From the NCBI GenBank assembly GCA_037074705.1, contig JAYJMR010000029.1, positions 124,001 through 188,000 on the forward strand: a stretch of 64,000 bases of DNA, written 5' to 3'. The stretch is from Zhengitettix transpicula. Its lineage: Eukaryota; Arthropoda; Insecta; Orthoptera; Tetrigidae. Each line of letters opens with the position of its first letter. The stretch's first letter is position 1. Positions 40,618 through 53,137 of the stretch are shown here, piece by piece. Position numbers and translations under genes: made by a program. The notes beneath the pieces were generated by a model that was not told where the DNA came from, ran no database searches, and worked only from the letters and a program-made list of their open reading frames with translations.

Positions 40618-42857
40618 ATGATGTGGCTAAAAAGCTCGGAATGTTCGTTTCAATTGTAATTTTGAATAAAATAAAGTATGTTTTTTTTATATATCTCTTC
40701 TGTTTTGCGATGTAATGCGTAATTATGACGATACTCTAAGAAAAGAGGTTACAAATAGCCGAATCACAATTTATATGCAGAATCTGTACTGTATTATCGA
40801 GATATCTGTTAGATATTTTAACAGTGTACAAGATATCGATATATTTTGAATCACATAAATTTACACGGAACAATACGGTAAATATTTTTGTTATTCATCA
40901 GTTAGACGTTGAAAATTATTTTAAATTGTCTCAAAAAAATCGTCCTAATGTAGCGAAACTGTTTAAATTTGTTATGAAATCAGAATTCTGATACGTATAA
41001 AACTTTTCGAAATAATTTTCTTTATCGGAAATAGAAGTAGAGCCATTTTCTTAAAAAGTAATCGTATGATGTGGCTAAAAAGCTCGGAATGTTTGTTTCA
41101 AATGTAATTTTGAATAAAATAAAGTATGTTTTTTTTTATATATCTCTTCTGTTTTGCGATGTAATGCGTAATTATGACGATACTCCAAGAAAAGAGGTTA
41201 CAAATAGCCGAATCACAATTTATATGCAGAATCTGTACTGTATTATCGAGATATCTGTTAGATATTTTAACAGTGTACAAGATATCGATATATTTTGAAT
41301 TACATAAATTTACACGGAACAATACGGTAAATATTTTTGTTATTCATCAGTTAGACGTTGAAAATTATTTTAAATTGTCTCAAAAAAATCGTCCTAATGT
41401 AGCGAAACTGTTTAAATTTGTTATGAAATCAGAATTCTGATACGTATAAAACTTTTCGAAATATTTTTCTTTATCGAAAATAGAAGTAGAATCATTTTCT
41501 TAAAAAGTAATCGTATGATGTGGCTAAAAAGCTCGGAATGTTCGTTTCAAATGTAATTTTGAATAAAATAAAGTATGTTTTTTTTAGATATCTCTACAGT
41601 TTTGCGATGTAATGCGTAATTATGACGATACTCTAAGCCTAGAGGTTACATATAGCAGAATCGCAATGTATATGCAGAATCTGTACTTTATTAGCGAGAT
41701 ATCAGTTAGATATGTTAACAGTGTACAAGATATCAATATATATATAATCACATAAATTTACGCAGAACAATACGCTAAATAATTTTGTTATTGATCAGTA
41801 AGAAGTTCAAAAGTATTAAAAGTTTTCACAATAAATTCGTTTTAATGAAATGGAAATGCGTAAATTTTTTATGAAATCAGAAGTCTAATACGAATAAAAG
41901 TTTCGAAATATTTCTCTTTTTCAGGATTAGAAGTAGAGCCATTTTCTTAAAAATTATTTGTATGATGTGGCTAAAAAGCTCGGAATGTTCGTTTCAATTG
42001 TAATTTTGAATAAAATAAAGTATGTTTTTTTTATATATCTCTTCTGTTTTGCGATGTAATGCGTAATTATGACGATACTCCAAGAATAGAGGTTACAAAT
42101 AGCCGAATCACAATTTATATGCAGAATCTGTACTGTATTATCGAGATATCTGTTAGATATTTTAACAGTGTACAAGATATTGATATATTTTGAATCACAT
42201 AAATTTACACGGAACAATACGGTAAATATTTTTGTTATTCATCAGTTAGACGTTGAAAATTATTTTAAATTGTCTCAAAAAAATCGTCCTAATGTAGCGA
42301 AACTGTTTTAATTTGTTATGAAATCAGAATTCTGATACGTATAAAACTTTTCGAAATAATTTTCTTTATCGGAAATAGAAGTAGAGCCATTTTCTTAAAA
42401 AGTAATCGTATGATGTGGCTAAAAAGCTCGGAATGTTCGTTTCAAATGTAATTTTGAATAAAATAAAGTATGTTTTTTTTAGATATCTCTACAGTTTTGC
42501 GATGTAATGCGTAATTATGACGATACTCTAAGCCTAGAGGTTACAAATAGCAGAATCGCAATGTATATGCAGAATCTGTACTTTATTAGCGAGATATCTG
42601 TTAGATATGTTAACAGTGTACAAGATATCAATATATATATAATCACATAAATTTACACAGAACAATACGCTAAATAATTTTGTTATTGATCAGTAAGAAG
42701 TTCAAAAATATTTAAAGTTTTCACAATAAATTCGTCTTAATGGAATGGAAATGCGTAAATTTTTTATGAAATCAGAAGTCTAATACGAATAAAACTTTTT
42801 GAAATATTTCTCTTTTTCAGGATTAGAAGTAGAGCCATTTTCTTAAAAATTATTTGT
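40618..42857 (+). repeat. 5-monomer HOR (A3-A3-B2-A1-B1), copy 1 (2,240 bp)
   Basis: Monomer starts: 40618 A3 (with the B-like allele actctaag), 41066 A3 (gaattacat), 41515 B2 (gttacatatagc), 41962 A1 (ctgttttaatttg), 42410 B1. This is the first appearance of A3 in the window. The phase is arbitrary: the unit can equally start at 39,721, since 39721/40169 match 41962/42410. Confidence 0.93.
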
Positions 42858-44201
42858 ATGATGTGGCTAAAAAGCTCGGAATGTTCGTTTCAATTGTAAT
42901 TTTGAATAAAATAAAGTATGTTTTTTTTATAAATCTCTTCTGTTTTGCGATGTAATGCGTAATTATGACGATACTCTAAGAAAAGAGGTTACAAATAGCC
43001 GAATCACAATTTATATGCAGAATCTGTACTGTATTATCGAGATATCTGTTAGATATTTTAACAGTGTACAAGATATCGATATATTTTGAATCACATAAAT
43101 TTACACGGAACAATACGGTAAATATTTTTGTTATTCATCAGTTAGACGTTGAAAATTATTTTAAATTGTCTCAAAAAAATCGTCCTAATGTAGCGAAACT
43201 GTTTAAATTTGTTATGAAATCAGAATTCTGATACGTATAAAACTTTTCGAAATAATTTTCTTTATCGGAAATAGAAGTAGAGCCATTTTCTTAAAAAGTA
43301 ATCGTATGATGTGGCTAAAAAGCTCGGAATGTTTGTTTCAAATGTAATTTTGAATAAAATAAAGTATGTTTTTTTTTATATATCTCTTCTGTTTTGCGAT
43401 GTAATGCGTAATTATGACGATACTCCAAGAAAAGAGGTTACAAATAGCCGAATCACAATTTATATGCAGAATCTGTACTGTATTATCGAGATATCTGTTA
43501 GATATTTTAACAGTGTACAAGATATCGATATATTTTGAATTACATAAATTTACACGGAACAATACGGTAAATATTTTTGTTATTCATCAGTTAGACGTTG
43601 AAAATTATTTTAAATTGTCTCAAAAAAATCGTCCTAATGTAGCGAAACTGTTTAAATTTGTTATGAAATCAGAATTCTGATACGTATAAAACTTTTCGAA
43701 ATATTTTTCTTTATCGAAAATAGAAGTAGAATCATTTTCTTAAAAAGTAATCGTATGATGTGGCTAAAAAGCTCGGAATGTTCGTTTCAAATGTAATTTT
43801 GAATAAAATAAAGTATGTTTTTTTTAGATATCTCTACAGTTTTGCGATGTAATGCGTAATTATGACGATACTCTAAGCCTAGAGGTTACATATAGCAGAA
43901 TCGCAATGTATATGCAGAATCTGTACTTTATTAGCGAGATATCAGTTAGATATGTTAACAGTGTACAAGATATCAATATATATATAATCACATAAATTTA
44001 CGCAGAACAATACGCTAAATAATTTTGTTATTGATCAGTAAGAAGTTCAAAAGTATTAAAAGTTTTCACAATAAATTCGTTTTAATGAAATGGAAATGCG
44101 TAAATTTTTTATGAAATCAGAAGTCTAATACGAATAAAAGTTTCGAAATATTTCTCTTTTTCAGGATTAGAAGTAGAGCCATTTTCTTAAAAATTATTTG
44201 T
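42858..44201 (+). repeat. 5-monomer HOR, copy 2, first three monomers
   Basis: Monomer starts: 42858 A3 (actctaag; private tataaatctc), 43306 A3 (gaattacat), 43755 B2 (gttacatatagc). Each is 2,240 bp after its partner and carries the same private alleles. At 44,202 an A2 monomer appears where an A1 was expected, ending the copy. Confidence 0.92.
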
Positions 44202-46421
44202 ATGATGTGGCTAAAAAGCTCGGAATGTTCGTTTCAATTGTAATTTTGAATAAAATAAAGTATGTTTTTTTTATATATCTCTTCTGTTTTGCGATGTAAT
44301 GCGTAATTATGACGATACTCCAAGAAAAGAGGTTACAAATTAGCCGAATCACAATTTATATGCAGAATCTGTACTGTATTATCGAGATATCTGTTAGATA
44401 TTTTAACAGTGTACAAGATATCGATATATTTTGAATCACATAAATTTACACGGAACAATACGGTAAATATTTTTGTTATTCATCAGTTAGACGTTGAAAA
44501 TTATTTTAAATTGTCTCCAAAAAATCGTCCTAATGTAGCTAAACTGTTTAAATTTGTTATGAAATCAGAATTCTGATACGTATAAAACTTTTCGAAATAT
44601 TTTTCTTTATCGAAAATAGAAGTAGAATCATTTTCTTAAAAAGTAATCGTATGATGTGGCTAAAAAGCTCGGAATGTTCGTTTCAAATGTAATTTTGAAT
44701 AAAATAAAGTATGTTTTTTTTAGATATCTCTACAGTTTTGCGATGTAATGCGTAATTATGACGATACTCTAAGCCTAGAGGTTACAAATAGCAGAATCGC
44801 AATGTATATGCAGAATCTGTACTTTATTAGCGAGATATCAGTTAGATATGTTAACAGTGTACAAGATATCAATATATATATAATCACATAAATTTACGCA
44901 GAACAATACGCTAAATAATTTTGTTATTGATCAGTAAGGAGTTCAAAGTATTAAAAGTTTTCACAATAAATTCGTTTTAATGAAATGGAAATGCGTAAAT
45001 TTTTTATGAAATCTGAAGTCTAATACGAATAAAAGTTTCGAAATATTTCTCTTTTTCAGGATTAGAAGTAGAGCCATTTTCTTAAAAATTATTTGTATGA
45101 TGTGGCTAAAAAGCTCGGAATGTTCGTTTCAATTGTAATTTTGAATAAAATAAAGTATGTTTTTTTTATATATCTCTTCTGTTTTGCGATGTAATGCGTA
45201 ATTATGACTATACTCGAAGAATAGAGGTTACAAATAGCCGAATCACAATTTATATGCAGAATCTGTACTGTATTATCGAGATATCTGTTAGATATTTTAA
45301 CAGTGTACAAGATATTGATATATTTTGAATCACATAAATTTACACGGAACAATACGGTAAATATTTTTGTTATTCATAAGTTAGACGTTGAAAATTATTT
45401 TAAATTGTCTCAAAAAAATCGTCCTAATGTAGCGAAACTGTTTAAATTTGTTATGAAATCAGAATTCTGATACGTATAAAACTTTATCGGAAATAGAAGT
45501 AGAGCCATTTTCTTAAAAAGTAATCGTATGATGTGGCTAAAAAGCTCGGAATGTTCGTTTCAAATGTAATTTTGAATAAAATAAAGTATGTTTTTTTTAT
45601 ATATCTCTTCTGTTTTGCGATGTAATGCGTAATTATGACGATACTCCAAGAAAAGAGGTTACAAATAGCCGAATCACAATTTATATGCAGAATCTGTACT
45701 GTATTATCGAGATATCTGTTAGATATTTTAACAGTGTACAAGATATCGATATATTTTGAATCACATAAATTTACACGGAACAATACGGTAAATATTTTTG
45801 TTATTCATCAGTTAGACGTTGAAAATTATTTTAAATTGTCTCAAAAAAATCGTCCTAATGTAGCGAAACTGTTTAAATTTGTTATGAAATCAGAACTCTG
45901 ATACGTATAAAACTTTTCGAAATATTTTTCTTTATCGAAAATAGAAGTAGAATCATTTTCTTAAAAAGTAATCGTATGATGTGGCTAAAAAGCTCGGAAT
46001 GTTCGTTTCAAATGTAATTTTGAATAAAATAAAGTATGTTTTTTTTAGATATCTCTACAGTTTTGCGATGTAATGCGTAATTATGACGATACTCTAAGCC
46101 TAGAGGTTACAAATAGCAGAATCGCAATGTATATGCAGAATCTGTACTTTATTAGCGAGATATCAGTTAGATATGTTAACAGTGTACAAGATATCAATAT
46201 ATATATAATCACATAAATTTACGCAGAACAATACGCTAAATAATTTTGTTATTGATCAGTAAGAAGTTCAAAGTATTAAAAGTTTTCACAATAAATTCGT
46301 TTTAATGAAATGGAAATGCGTAAATTTTTTATGAAATCAGAAGTCTAATACGAATAAAAGTTTCGAAATATTTCTCTTTTTCAGGATTAGAAGTAGAGCC
46401 ATTTTCTTAAAAATTATTTGT
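44202..46421 (+). repeat. A2-B2s-A1-A3-B2s block (2,220 bp) with a short monomer
   Basis: Monomer starts: 44202 A2, 44651 B2s (taaggagttc, gaaatctgaag), 45097 A1 (gactatactcg), 45528 A3 (gaactctg), 45976 B2s. It contains the first A1-A3-B2s trimer, the unit that dominates after 51,348. The A1 monomer is only 431 bp because of a 17-bp deletion near 45,485. The A2-B2s-A1-A3-B2s order recurs at 50,453-52,689. Confidence 0.9.
45482..45489 (+). other. 17-bp deletion junction at a 4-bp direct repeat
   Basis: Other A1 monomers of this subtype (for example 51,348) read cttt, then tcgaaataatttt, then cttt, then atcgg. Here one cttt and the 13 bases between are missing, leaving ctttatcgg. The monomer is 431 bp instead of 448. 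Loss between two 4-bp direct repeats is typical of slippage or microhomology-mediated repair. I saw no other monomer with this deletion, so it has not spread. Confidence 0.88.
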
Positions 46422-49108
46422 ATGATGTGGCTAAAAAGCTCGGAATGTTCGTTTCAATTGTAATTTTGAATAAAATAAAGTATGTTTTTTTTATATATCT
46501 CTTCTGTTTTGCGATGTAATGCGTAATTATGACGACACTCTAAGAAAAGAGGTTACAAATAGCCGAATCACAATTTATATGCAGAATCTGTACTGTATTA
46601 TCGAGATATCTGTTAGATATTTTAACAGTGTACAAGATATCGATATATTTTGAATCACATAAATTTACACGGAACAATACGGTAAATATTTTTGTTATTC
46701 ATCAGTTAGACGTTGAAAATTATTTTAAATTGTCTCAAAAAAATCGTCCTAATGTAGCGAAACTGTTTAAATTTGTTATGAAAACAGAATTCTGATACGT
46801 ATAAAACTTTTCGAAATAATTTTCTTTATCGGAAATAGAAGTAGAGCCATTTTCTTAAAAAGTAATCGTATGATGTGGCTAAAAAGCTCGGAATGTTCGT
46901 TTCAAATGTAATTTTGAATAAAATAAAGTATGTTTTTTTTTATATATCTCTTCTGTTTTGCGATGTAATGCGTAATTATGACGATACTCCAAGAAAAGAG
47001 GTTACAAATAGCCGAATCACAATTTATATGCAGAATCTGTACTGTATTATCGAGATATCTGTTAGATATTTTAACAGTGTACAAGATATCGATATATTTA
47101 GAATTACATAAATTTACACGGAACAATACGGTAAATATTTTTGTTATTCATCAGTTAGACGTTGAAAATTATTTTAAATTGTCTCAAAAAAATCGTCCTA
47201 ATGTAGCGAAACTGTTTAAATTTGTTATGAAATCAGAATTCTGATACGTATAAAACTTTTCGAAATATTTTTCTTTATCGAAAATAGAAGTAGAATCATT
47301 TTCTTAAAAAGTAATCGTATGATGTGGCTAAAAAGCTCGGAATGTTCGTTTCAAATGTAATTTTGAATAAAATAAAGTATGTTTTTTTTAGATATCTCTA
47401 CAGTTTTGCGATGTAATGCGTAATTATGACGATACTCTAAGCCTAGAGGTTACAAATAGCAGAATCGCAATGTATATGCAGAATCTGTACTTTATTAGCG
47501 AGATATCAGTTAGATATGTTAACAGTGTACAAGATATCAATATATATATAATCACATAAATTTACGCAGAACAATACGCTAAATAATTTTGTTATTGATC
47601 AGTAAGAAGTTCAAAAGTATTAAAAGTTTTCACAATAAATTCGTTTTAATGAAATGGAAATGCGTAAATTTTTTATGAAATCAGAAGTCTAATACGAATA
47701 AAAGTTTCGAAATATTTCTCTTTTTCAGGATTAGAAGTAGAGCCATTTTCTTAAAAATTATTTGTATGATGTGGCTAAAAAGCTCGGAATGTTCGTTTCA
47801 ATTGTAATTTTGAATAAAATAAAGTATGTTTTTTTTATATATCTCTTCTGTTTTGCGATGTAATGCGTAATTATGACGATACTCCAAGAAAAGAGGTTAC
47901 AAATTAGCCGAATCACAATTTATATGCAGAATCTGTACTGTATTATCGAGATATCTGTTAGATATTTTAACAGTGTACAAGATATCGATATATTTTGAAT
48001 CACATAAATTTACACGGAACAATACGGTAAATATTTTTGTTATTCATCAGTTAGACGTTGAAAATTATTTTAAATTGTCTCAAAAAAATCGTCCTAATGT
48101 AGCGAAACTGTTTAAATTTGTTATGAAATCAGAATTCTGATACGTATAAAACTTTTCGAAATATTTTTCTTTATCGAAAATAGAAGTAGAATCATTTTCT
48201 TAAAAAGTAATCGTATGATGTGGCTAAAAAGCTCGGAATGTTCGTTTCAAATGTAATTTTGAATAAAATAAAGTATGTTTTTTTTAGATATCTCTACAGT
48301 TTTGCGATGTAATGCGTAATTATGACGATACTCTAAGCCTAGAGGTTACAAATAGCAGAATCGCAATGTATATGTAGAATCTGTACTTTATTAGCGAGAT
48401 ATCAGTTAGATATGTTAACAGTGTACAAGATATCAATATATATATAATCACATAAATTTACGCAGAACAATACGCTAAATAATTTTGTTATTGATCAGTA
48501 AGAAGTTCAAAGTATTAAAAGTTTTCACAATAAATTCGTTTTAATGAAATGGAAATGCGTAAATTTTTTATGAAATCTGAAGTCTAATACGAATAAAAGT
48601 TTCGAAATATTTCTCTTTTTCAGGATTAGAAGTAGAGCCATTTTCTTAAAAATTATTTGTATGATGTGGCTAAAAAGCTCGGAATGTTCGTTTCAATTGT
48701 AATTTTGAATAAAATAAAGTATGTTTTTTTTAGATATCTCTACAGTTTTGCGATGTAATGCGTAATTATGACGATACTCTAAGCCTAGAGGTTACAAATA
48801 GCAGAATCGCAATGTATATGCAGAATCTGTACTTTATTAGCGAGATATCAGTTAGATATGTTAACAGTGTACAAGATATCAATATATATATAATCACATA
48901 AATTTACACAGAACAATACGCTAAATAATTTTGTTATTGATCAGTAAGAAGTTCAAAAATATTTAAAGTTTTCACAATAAATTCGTCTTAATGGAATGGA
49001 AATGCGTAAATTTTTTATGAAATCAGAAGTCTAATACGAATAAAACTTTTTGAAATATTTCTCTTTTTCAGGATTAGAAGTAGAGCCATTTTCTTAAAAA
49101 TTATTTGT
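46422..49108 (+). repeat. 6-monomer HOR, copy 1 (2,687 bp), ending in a chimeric B
   Basis: Monomer starts: 46422 A3 (private gacgacactctaag), 46870 A3 (gaattacat), 47319 B2, 47766 A2, 48215 B2s (gaaatctgaag), 48661 B1 chimera. The gacgacactc allele recurs at 49,109 and nowhere else I saw, which ties the two copies together. The sixth monomer creates the only B-B neighbour pair in the window and looks like the duplication seam. Confidence 0.92.
48661..49108 (+). repeat. Chimeric monomer, A1 head on B1 body; sole B-B junction
   Basis: The first 40 bases include caattg, which belongs to A monomers that follow a B. From tttagatatctctacag onward it is B1, ending acttttt as in 42,410. The switch lies between about 48,697 and 48,731, over the AT-rich and T-run stretch. 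It follows B2s at 48,215, giving the window's only B-B pair. Confidence 0.85.
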
Positions 49109-51347
49109 ATGATGTGGCTAAAAAGCTCGGAATGTTCGTTTCAATTGTAATTTTCAATAAAATAAAGTATGTTTTTTTTATATATCTCTTCTGTTTTGCG
49201 ATGTAATGCGTAATTATGACGACACTCTAAGAAAAGAGGTTACAAATAGCCGAATCACAATTTATATGCAGAATCTGTACTGTATTATCGAGATATCTGT
49301 TAGATATTTTAACAGTGTACAAGATATCGATATATTTTGAATCACATAAATTTACACGGAACAATACGGTAAATATTTTTGTTATTCATCAGTTAGACGT
49401 TGAAAATTATTTTAAATTGTCTCAAAAAAATCGTCCTAATGTAGCGAAACTGTTTAAATTTGTTATGAAATCAGAATTCTGATACGTATAAAACTTTTCG
49501 AAATAATTTTCTTTATCGGAAATAGAAGTAGAGCCATTTTCTTAAAAAGTAATCGTATGATGTGGCTAAAAAGCTCGGAATGTTTGTTTCAAATGTAATT
49601 TTGAATAAAATAAAGTATGTTTTTTTTTATATATCTCTTCTGTTTTGCGATGTAATGCGTAATTATGACGATACTCCAAGAAAAGAGGTTACAAATAGCC
49701 GAATCACAATTTATATGCAGAATCTGTACTGTATTATCGAGATATCTGTTAGATATTTTAACAGTGTACAAGATATCGATATATTTTGAATTACATAAAT
49801 TTACACGGAACAATACGGTAAATATTTTTGTTATTCATCTGTTAGACGTTGAAAATTATTTTAAATTGTCTCAAAAAAATCGTTCTTATGTAGCGAAACT
49901 GTTTAAATTTGTTATGAAATCAGAATTCTGATACGTATAAAACTTTTCGAAATATTTTTCTTTATCGAAAATAGAAGTAGAATCATTTTCTTAAAAAGTA
50001 ATCGTATGATGTGGCTAAAAAGCTCGGAATGTTCGTTTCAAATGTAATTTTGAATAAAATAAAGTATGTTTTTTTTAGATATCTCTACAGTTTTGCGATG
50101 TAATGCGTAATTATGACGATACTCTAAGCCTAGAGGTTACAAATAGCAGAATCGCAATGTATATGCAGAATCTGTACTTTATTAGCGAGATATCAGTTAG
50201 ATATGTTAACAGTGTACAAGATATCAATATATATATAATCACATAAATTTACGCAGAACAATACGCTAAATAATTTTGTTATTGATCAGTAAGAAGTTCA
50301 AAAGTATTAAAAGTATTCACAATAAATTCGTTTTAATGAAATGGAAATGCGTAAATTTTTTATGAAATCAGAAGTCTAATACGAATAAAAGTTTCGAAAT
50401 ATTTCTCTTTTTCAGGATTAGAAGTAGAGCCATTTTCTTAAAAATTATTTGTATGATGTGGCTAAAAAGCTCGGAATGTTCGTTTCAATTGTAATTTTGA
50501 ATAAAATAAAGTATGTTTTTTTTATATATCTCTTCTGTTTTGCGATGTAATGCGTAATTATGACGATACTCCAAGAAAAGAGGTTACAAATTAGCCGAAT
50601 CACAATTTATATGCAGAATCTGTACTGTATTATCGAGATATCTGTTAGATATTTTAACAGTGTACAAGATATCGATATATTTTGAATCACATAAATTTAC
50701 ACGGAACAATACGGTAAATATTTTTGTTATTCATCAGTTAGACGTTGAAAATTATTTTAAATTGTCTCAAAAAAATCGTCCTAATGTAGCGAAACTGTTT
50801 AAATTTGTTATGAAATCAGAATTCTGATACGTATAAAACTTTTCGAAATATTTTTCTTTATCGAAAATAGAAGTAGAATCATTTTCTTAAAAAGTAATCG
50901 TATGATGTGGCTAAAAAGCTCGGAATGTTCGTTTCAAATGTAATTTTGAATAAAATAAAGTATGTTTTTTTTAGATATCTCTACAGTTTTGCGATGTAAT
51001 GCGTAATTATGACGATACTCTAAGCCTAGAGGTTACAAATAGCAGAATCGCAATGTATATGCAGAATCTGTACTTTATTAGCGAGATATCAGTTAGATAT
51101 GTTAACAGTGTACAAGATATCAATATATATATAATCACATAAATTTACGCAGAACAATACGCTAAATAATTTTGTTATTGATCAGTAAGAAGTTCAAAGT
51201 ATTAAAAGTTTTCACAATAAATTCGTTTTAATGAAATGGAAATGCGTAAATTTTTTATGAAATCTGAAGTCTAATACGAATAAAAGTTTCGAAATATTTC
51301 TCTTTTTCAGGATTAGAAGTAGAGCCATTTTCTTAAAAATTATTTGT
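49109..51347 (+). repeat. 6-monomer HOR, copy 2, first five monomers (2,239 bp)
   Basis: Monomer starts: 49109 A3 (gacgacactctaag; private attttcaataaa), 49557 A3 (gaattacat, attcatctg, cgttcttatg), 50006 B2 (aagtattcac), 50453 A2, 50902 B2s (gaaatctgaag). The sixth position, at 51,348, is a normal A1. This is what one expects if copy 1's chimera arose at the inner boundary of a tandem duplication while the outer boundary kept the original neighbour. Confidence 0.92.
50453..50901 (+). repeat. Reference A2 monomer (449 bp)
   Basis: This is a clean A2 copy: agaaaagagg followed by caaattagcc (one extra T relative to A1 and A3, which accounts for 449 bp), gatatcgat, acacggaac, gaattctg, and the tail tatcgaaaatagaag, gtagaatcatttt, aaagtaatcgt. 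The extra T shifts the frame of the plus-strand ORF seen in A3. Confidence 0.88.
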
Positions 51348-52689
51348 ATGATGTGGCTAAAAAGCTCGGAATGTTCGTTTCAATTGTAATTTTGAATAAA
51401 ATAAAGTATGTTTTTTTTATATATCTCTTCTGTTTTGCGATGTAATGCGTAATTATGACTATACTCGAAGAATAGAGGTTACAAATAGCCGAATCACAAT
51501 TTATATGCAGAATCTGTACTGTATTATCGAGATATCTGTTAGATATTTTAACAGTGTACAAGATATTGATATATTTTGAATCACATAAATTTACACGGAA
51601 CAATACGGTAAATATTTTTGTTATTCATCAGTTAGACGTTGAAAATTATTTTAAATTGTCTCAAAAAAATCGTCCTAATGTAGCGAAACTGTTTAAATTT
51701 GTTATGAAATCAGAATTCTGATACGTATAAAACTTTTCGAAATAATTTTCTTTATCGGAAATAGAAGTAGAGCCATTTTCTTAAAAAGTAATCGTATGAT
51801 GTGGCTAAAAAGCTCGGAATGTTCGTTTCAAATGTAATTTTGAATAAAATAAAGTATGTTTTTTTTATATATCTCTTCTGTTTTGCGATGTAATGCGTAA
51901 TTATGACGATACTCCAAGAAAAGAGGTTACAAATAGCCGAATCACAATTTATATGCAGAATCTGTACTGTATTATCGAGATATCTGTTAGATATTTTAAC
52001 AGTGTACAAGATATCGATATATTTTGAATCACATAAATTTACACGGAACAATACGGTAAATATTTTTGTTATTCATCAGTTAGACGTTGAAAATTATTTT
52101 AAATTGTCTCAAAAAAATCGTCCTAATGTAGCGAAACTGTTTAAATTTGTTATGAAATCAGAACTCTGATACGTATAAAACTTTTCGAAATATTTTTCTT
52201 TATCGAAAATAGAAGTAGAATCATTTTCTTAAAAAGTAATCGTATGATGTGGCTAAAAAGCCCGGAATGTTCGTTTCAAATGTAATTTTGAATAAAATAA
52301 AGTATGTTTTTTTTAGATATCTCTACAGTTTTGCGATGTAATGCGTAATTATGACGATACTCTAAGCCTAGAGGTTACAAATAGCAGAATCGCAATGTAT
52401 ATGCAGAATCTGTACTTTATTAGCGAGATATCAGTTAGATATGTTAACAGTGTACAAGATATCAATATATATATAATCACATAAATTTACGCAGAACAAT
52501 ACGCTAAATAATTTTGTTATTGATCAGTAAGAAGTTCAAAGTATTAAAAGTTTTCACAATAAATTCGTTTTAATGAAATGGAAATGCGTAAATTTTTTAT
52601 GAAATCAGAAGTCTAATACGAATAAAAGTTTCGAAATATTTCTCTTTTTCAGGATTAGAAGTAGAGCCATTTTCTTAAAAATTATTTGT

Positions 52690-53137
52690 ATGATGTGGCT
52701 AAAAAGCTCGGAATGTTCGTTTCAATTGTAATTTTGAATAAAATAAAGTATGTTTTTTTTATATATCTCTTCTGTTTTGCGATGTAATGCGTAATTATGA
52801 CGATACTCCAAGAATAGAGGTTACAAATAGCCGAATCACAATTTATATGCAGAATCTGTACTGTATTATCGAGATATCTGTTAGATATTTTAACAGTGTA
52901 CAAGATATTGATATATTTTGAATCACATAAATTTACACGGAACAATACGGTAAATATTTTTGTTATTCATCAGTTAGACGTTGAAAATTATTTTAAATTG
53001 TCTCAAAAAAATCGTCCTAATGTAGCGAAACTGTTTAAATTTGTTATGAAATCAGAATTCTGATACGTATAAAACTTTTCGAAATATTTTTCTTTATCGG
53101 AAATAGAAGTAGAGCCATTTTCTTAAAAAGTAATCGT
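52690..53137 (+). repeat. Reference A1 monomer (448 bp)
   Basis: This is a clean A1 copy used to define the subtype. From the start: caattg at about position 35, a T8 run, tatatatctcttctg, ccaagaatagagg, caaatagccg, actgtattatcg, gatattgat, acacggaacaatacgg, gttattcatcagttagacg, cagaattctgatacgtat, and a tail tatcggaaatagaag, gtagagcc, aaagtaatcgt. The in-frame tag in agaatag blocks the plus-strand ORF that is open in A3. The minus strand carries an 87-codon ORF that I do not consider a gene. Confidence 0.9.
53053..53084. other. Cluster of three perfect short palindromes (typical A monomer)
   Basis: CAGAATTCTG (53,053-53,062) directly abuts ATACGTAT (53,063-53,070), and TTTCGAAA (53,077-53,084) follows. 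All three are perfect dyads. The cluster is present in most A monomers. The gaactctg variant breaks the first dyad, and B monomers lose the first two (cagaagtctaatacgaat). Whether it forms cruciforms or binds a protein cannot be told from sequence. Confidence 0.75.
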
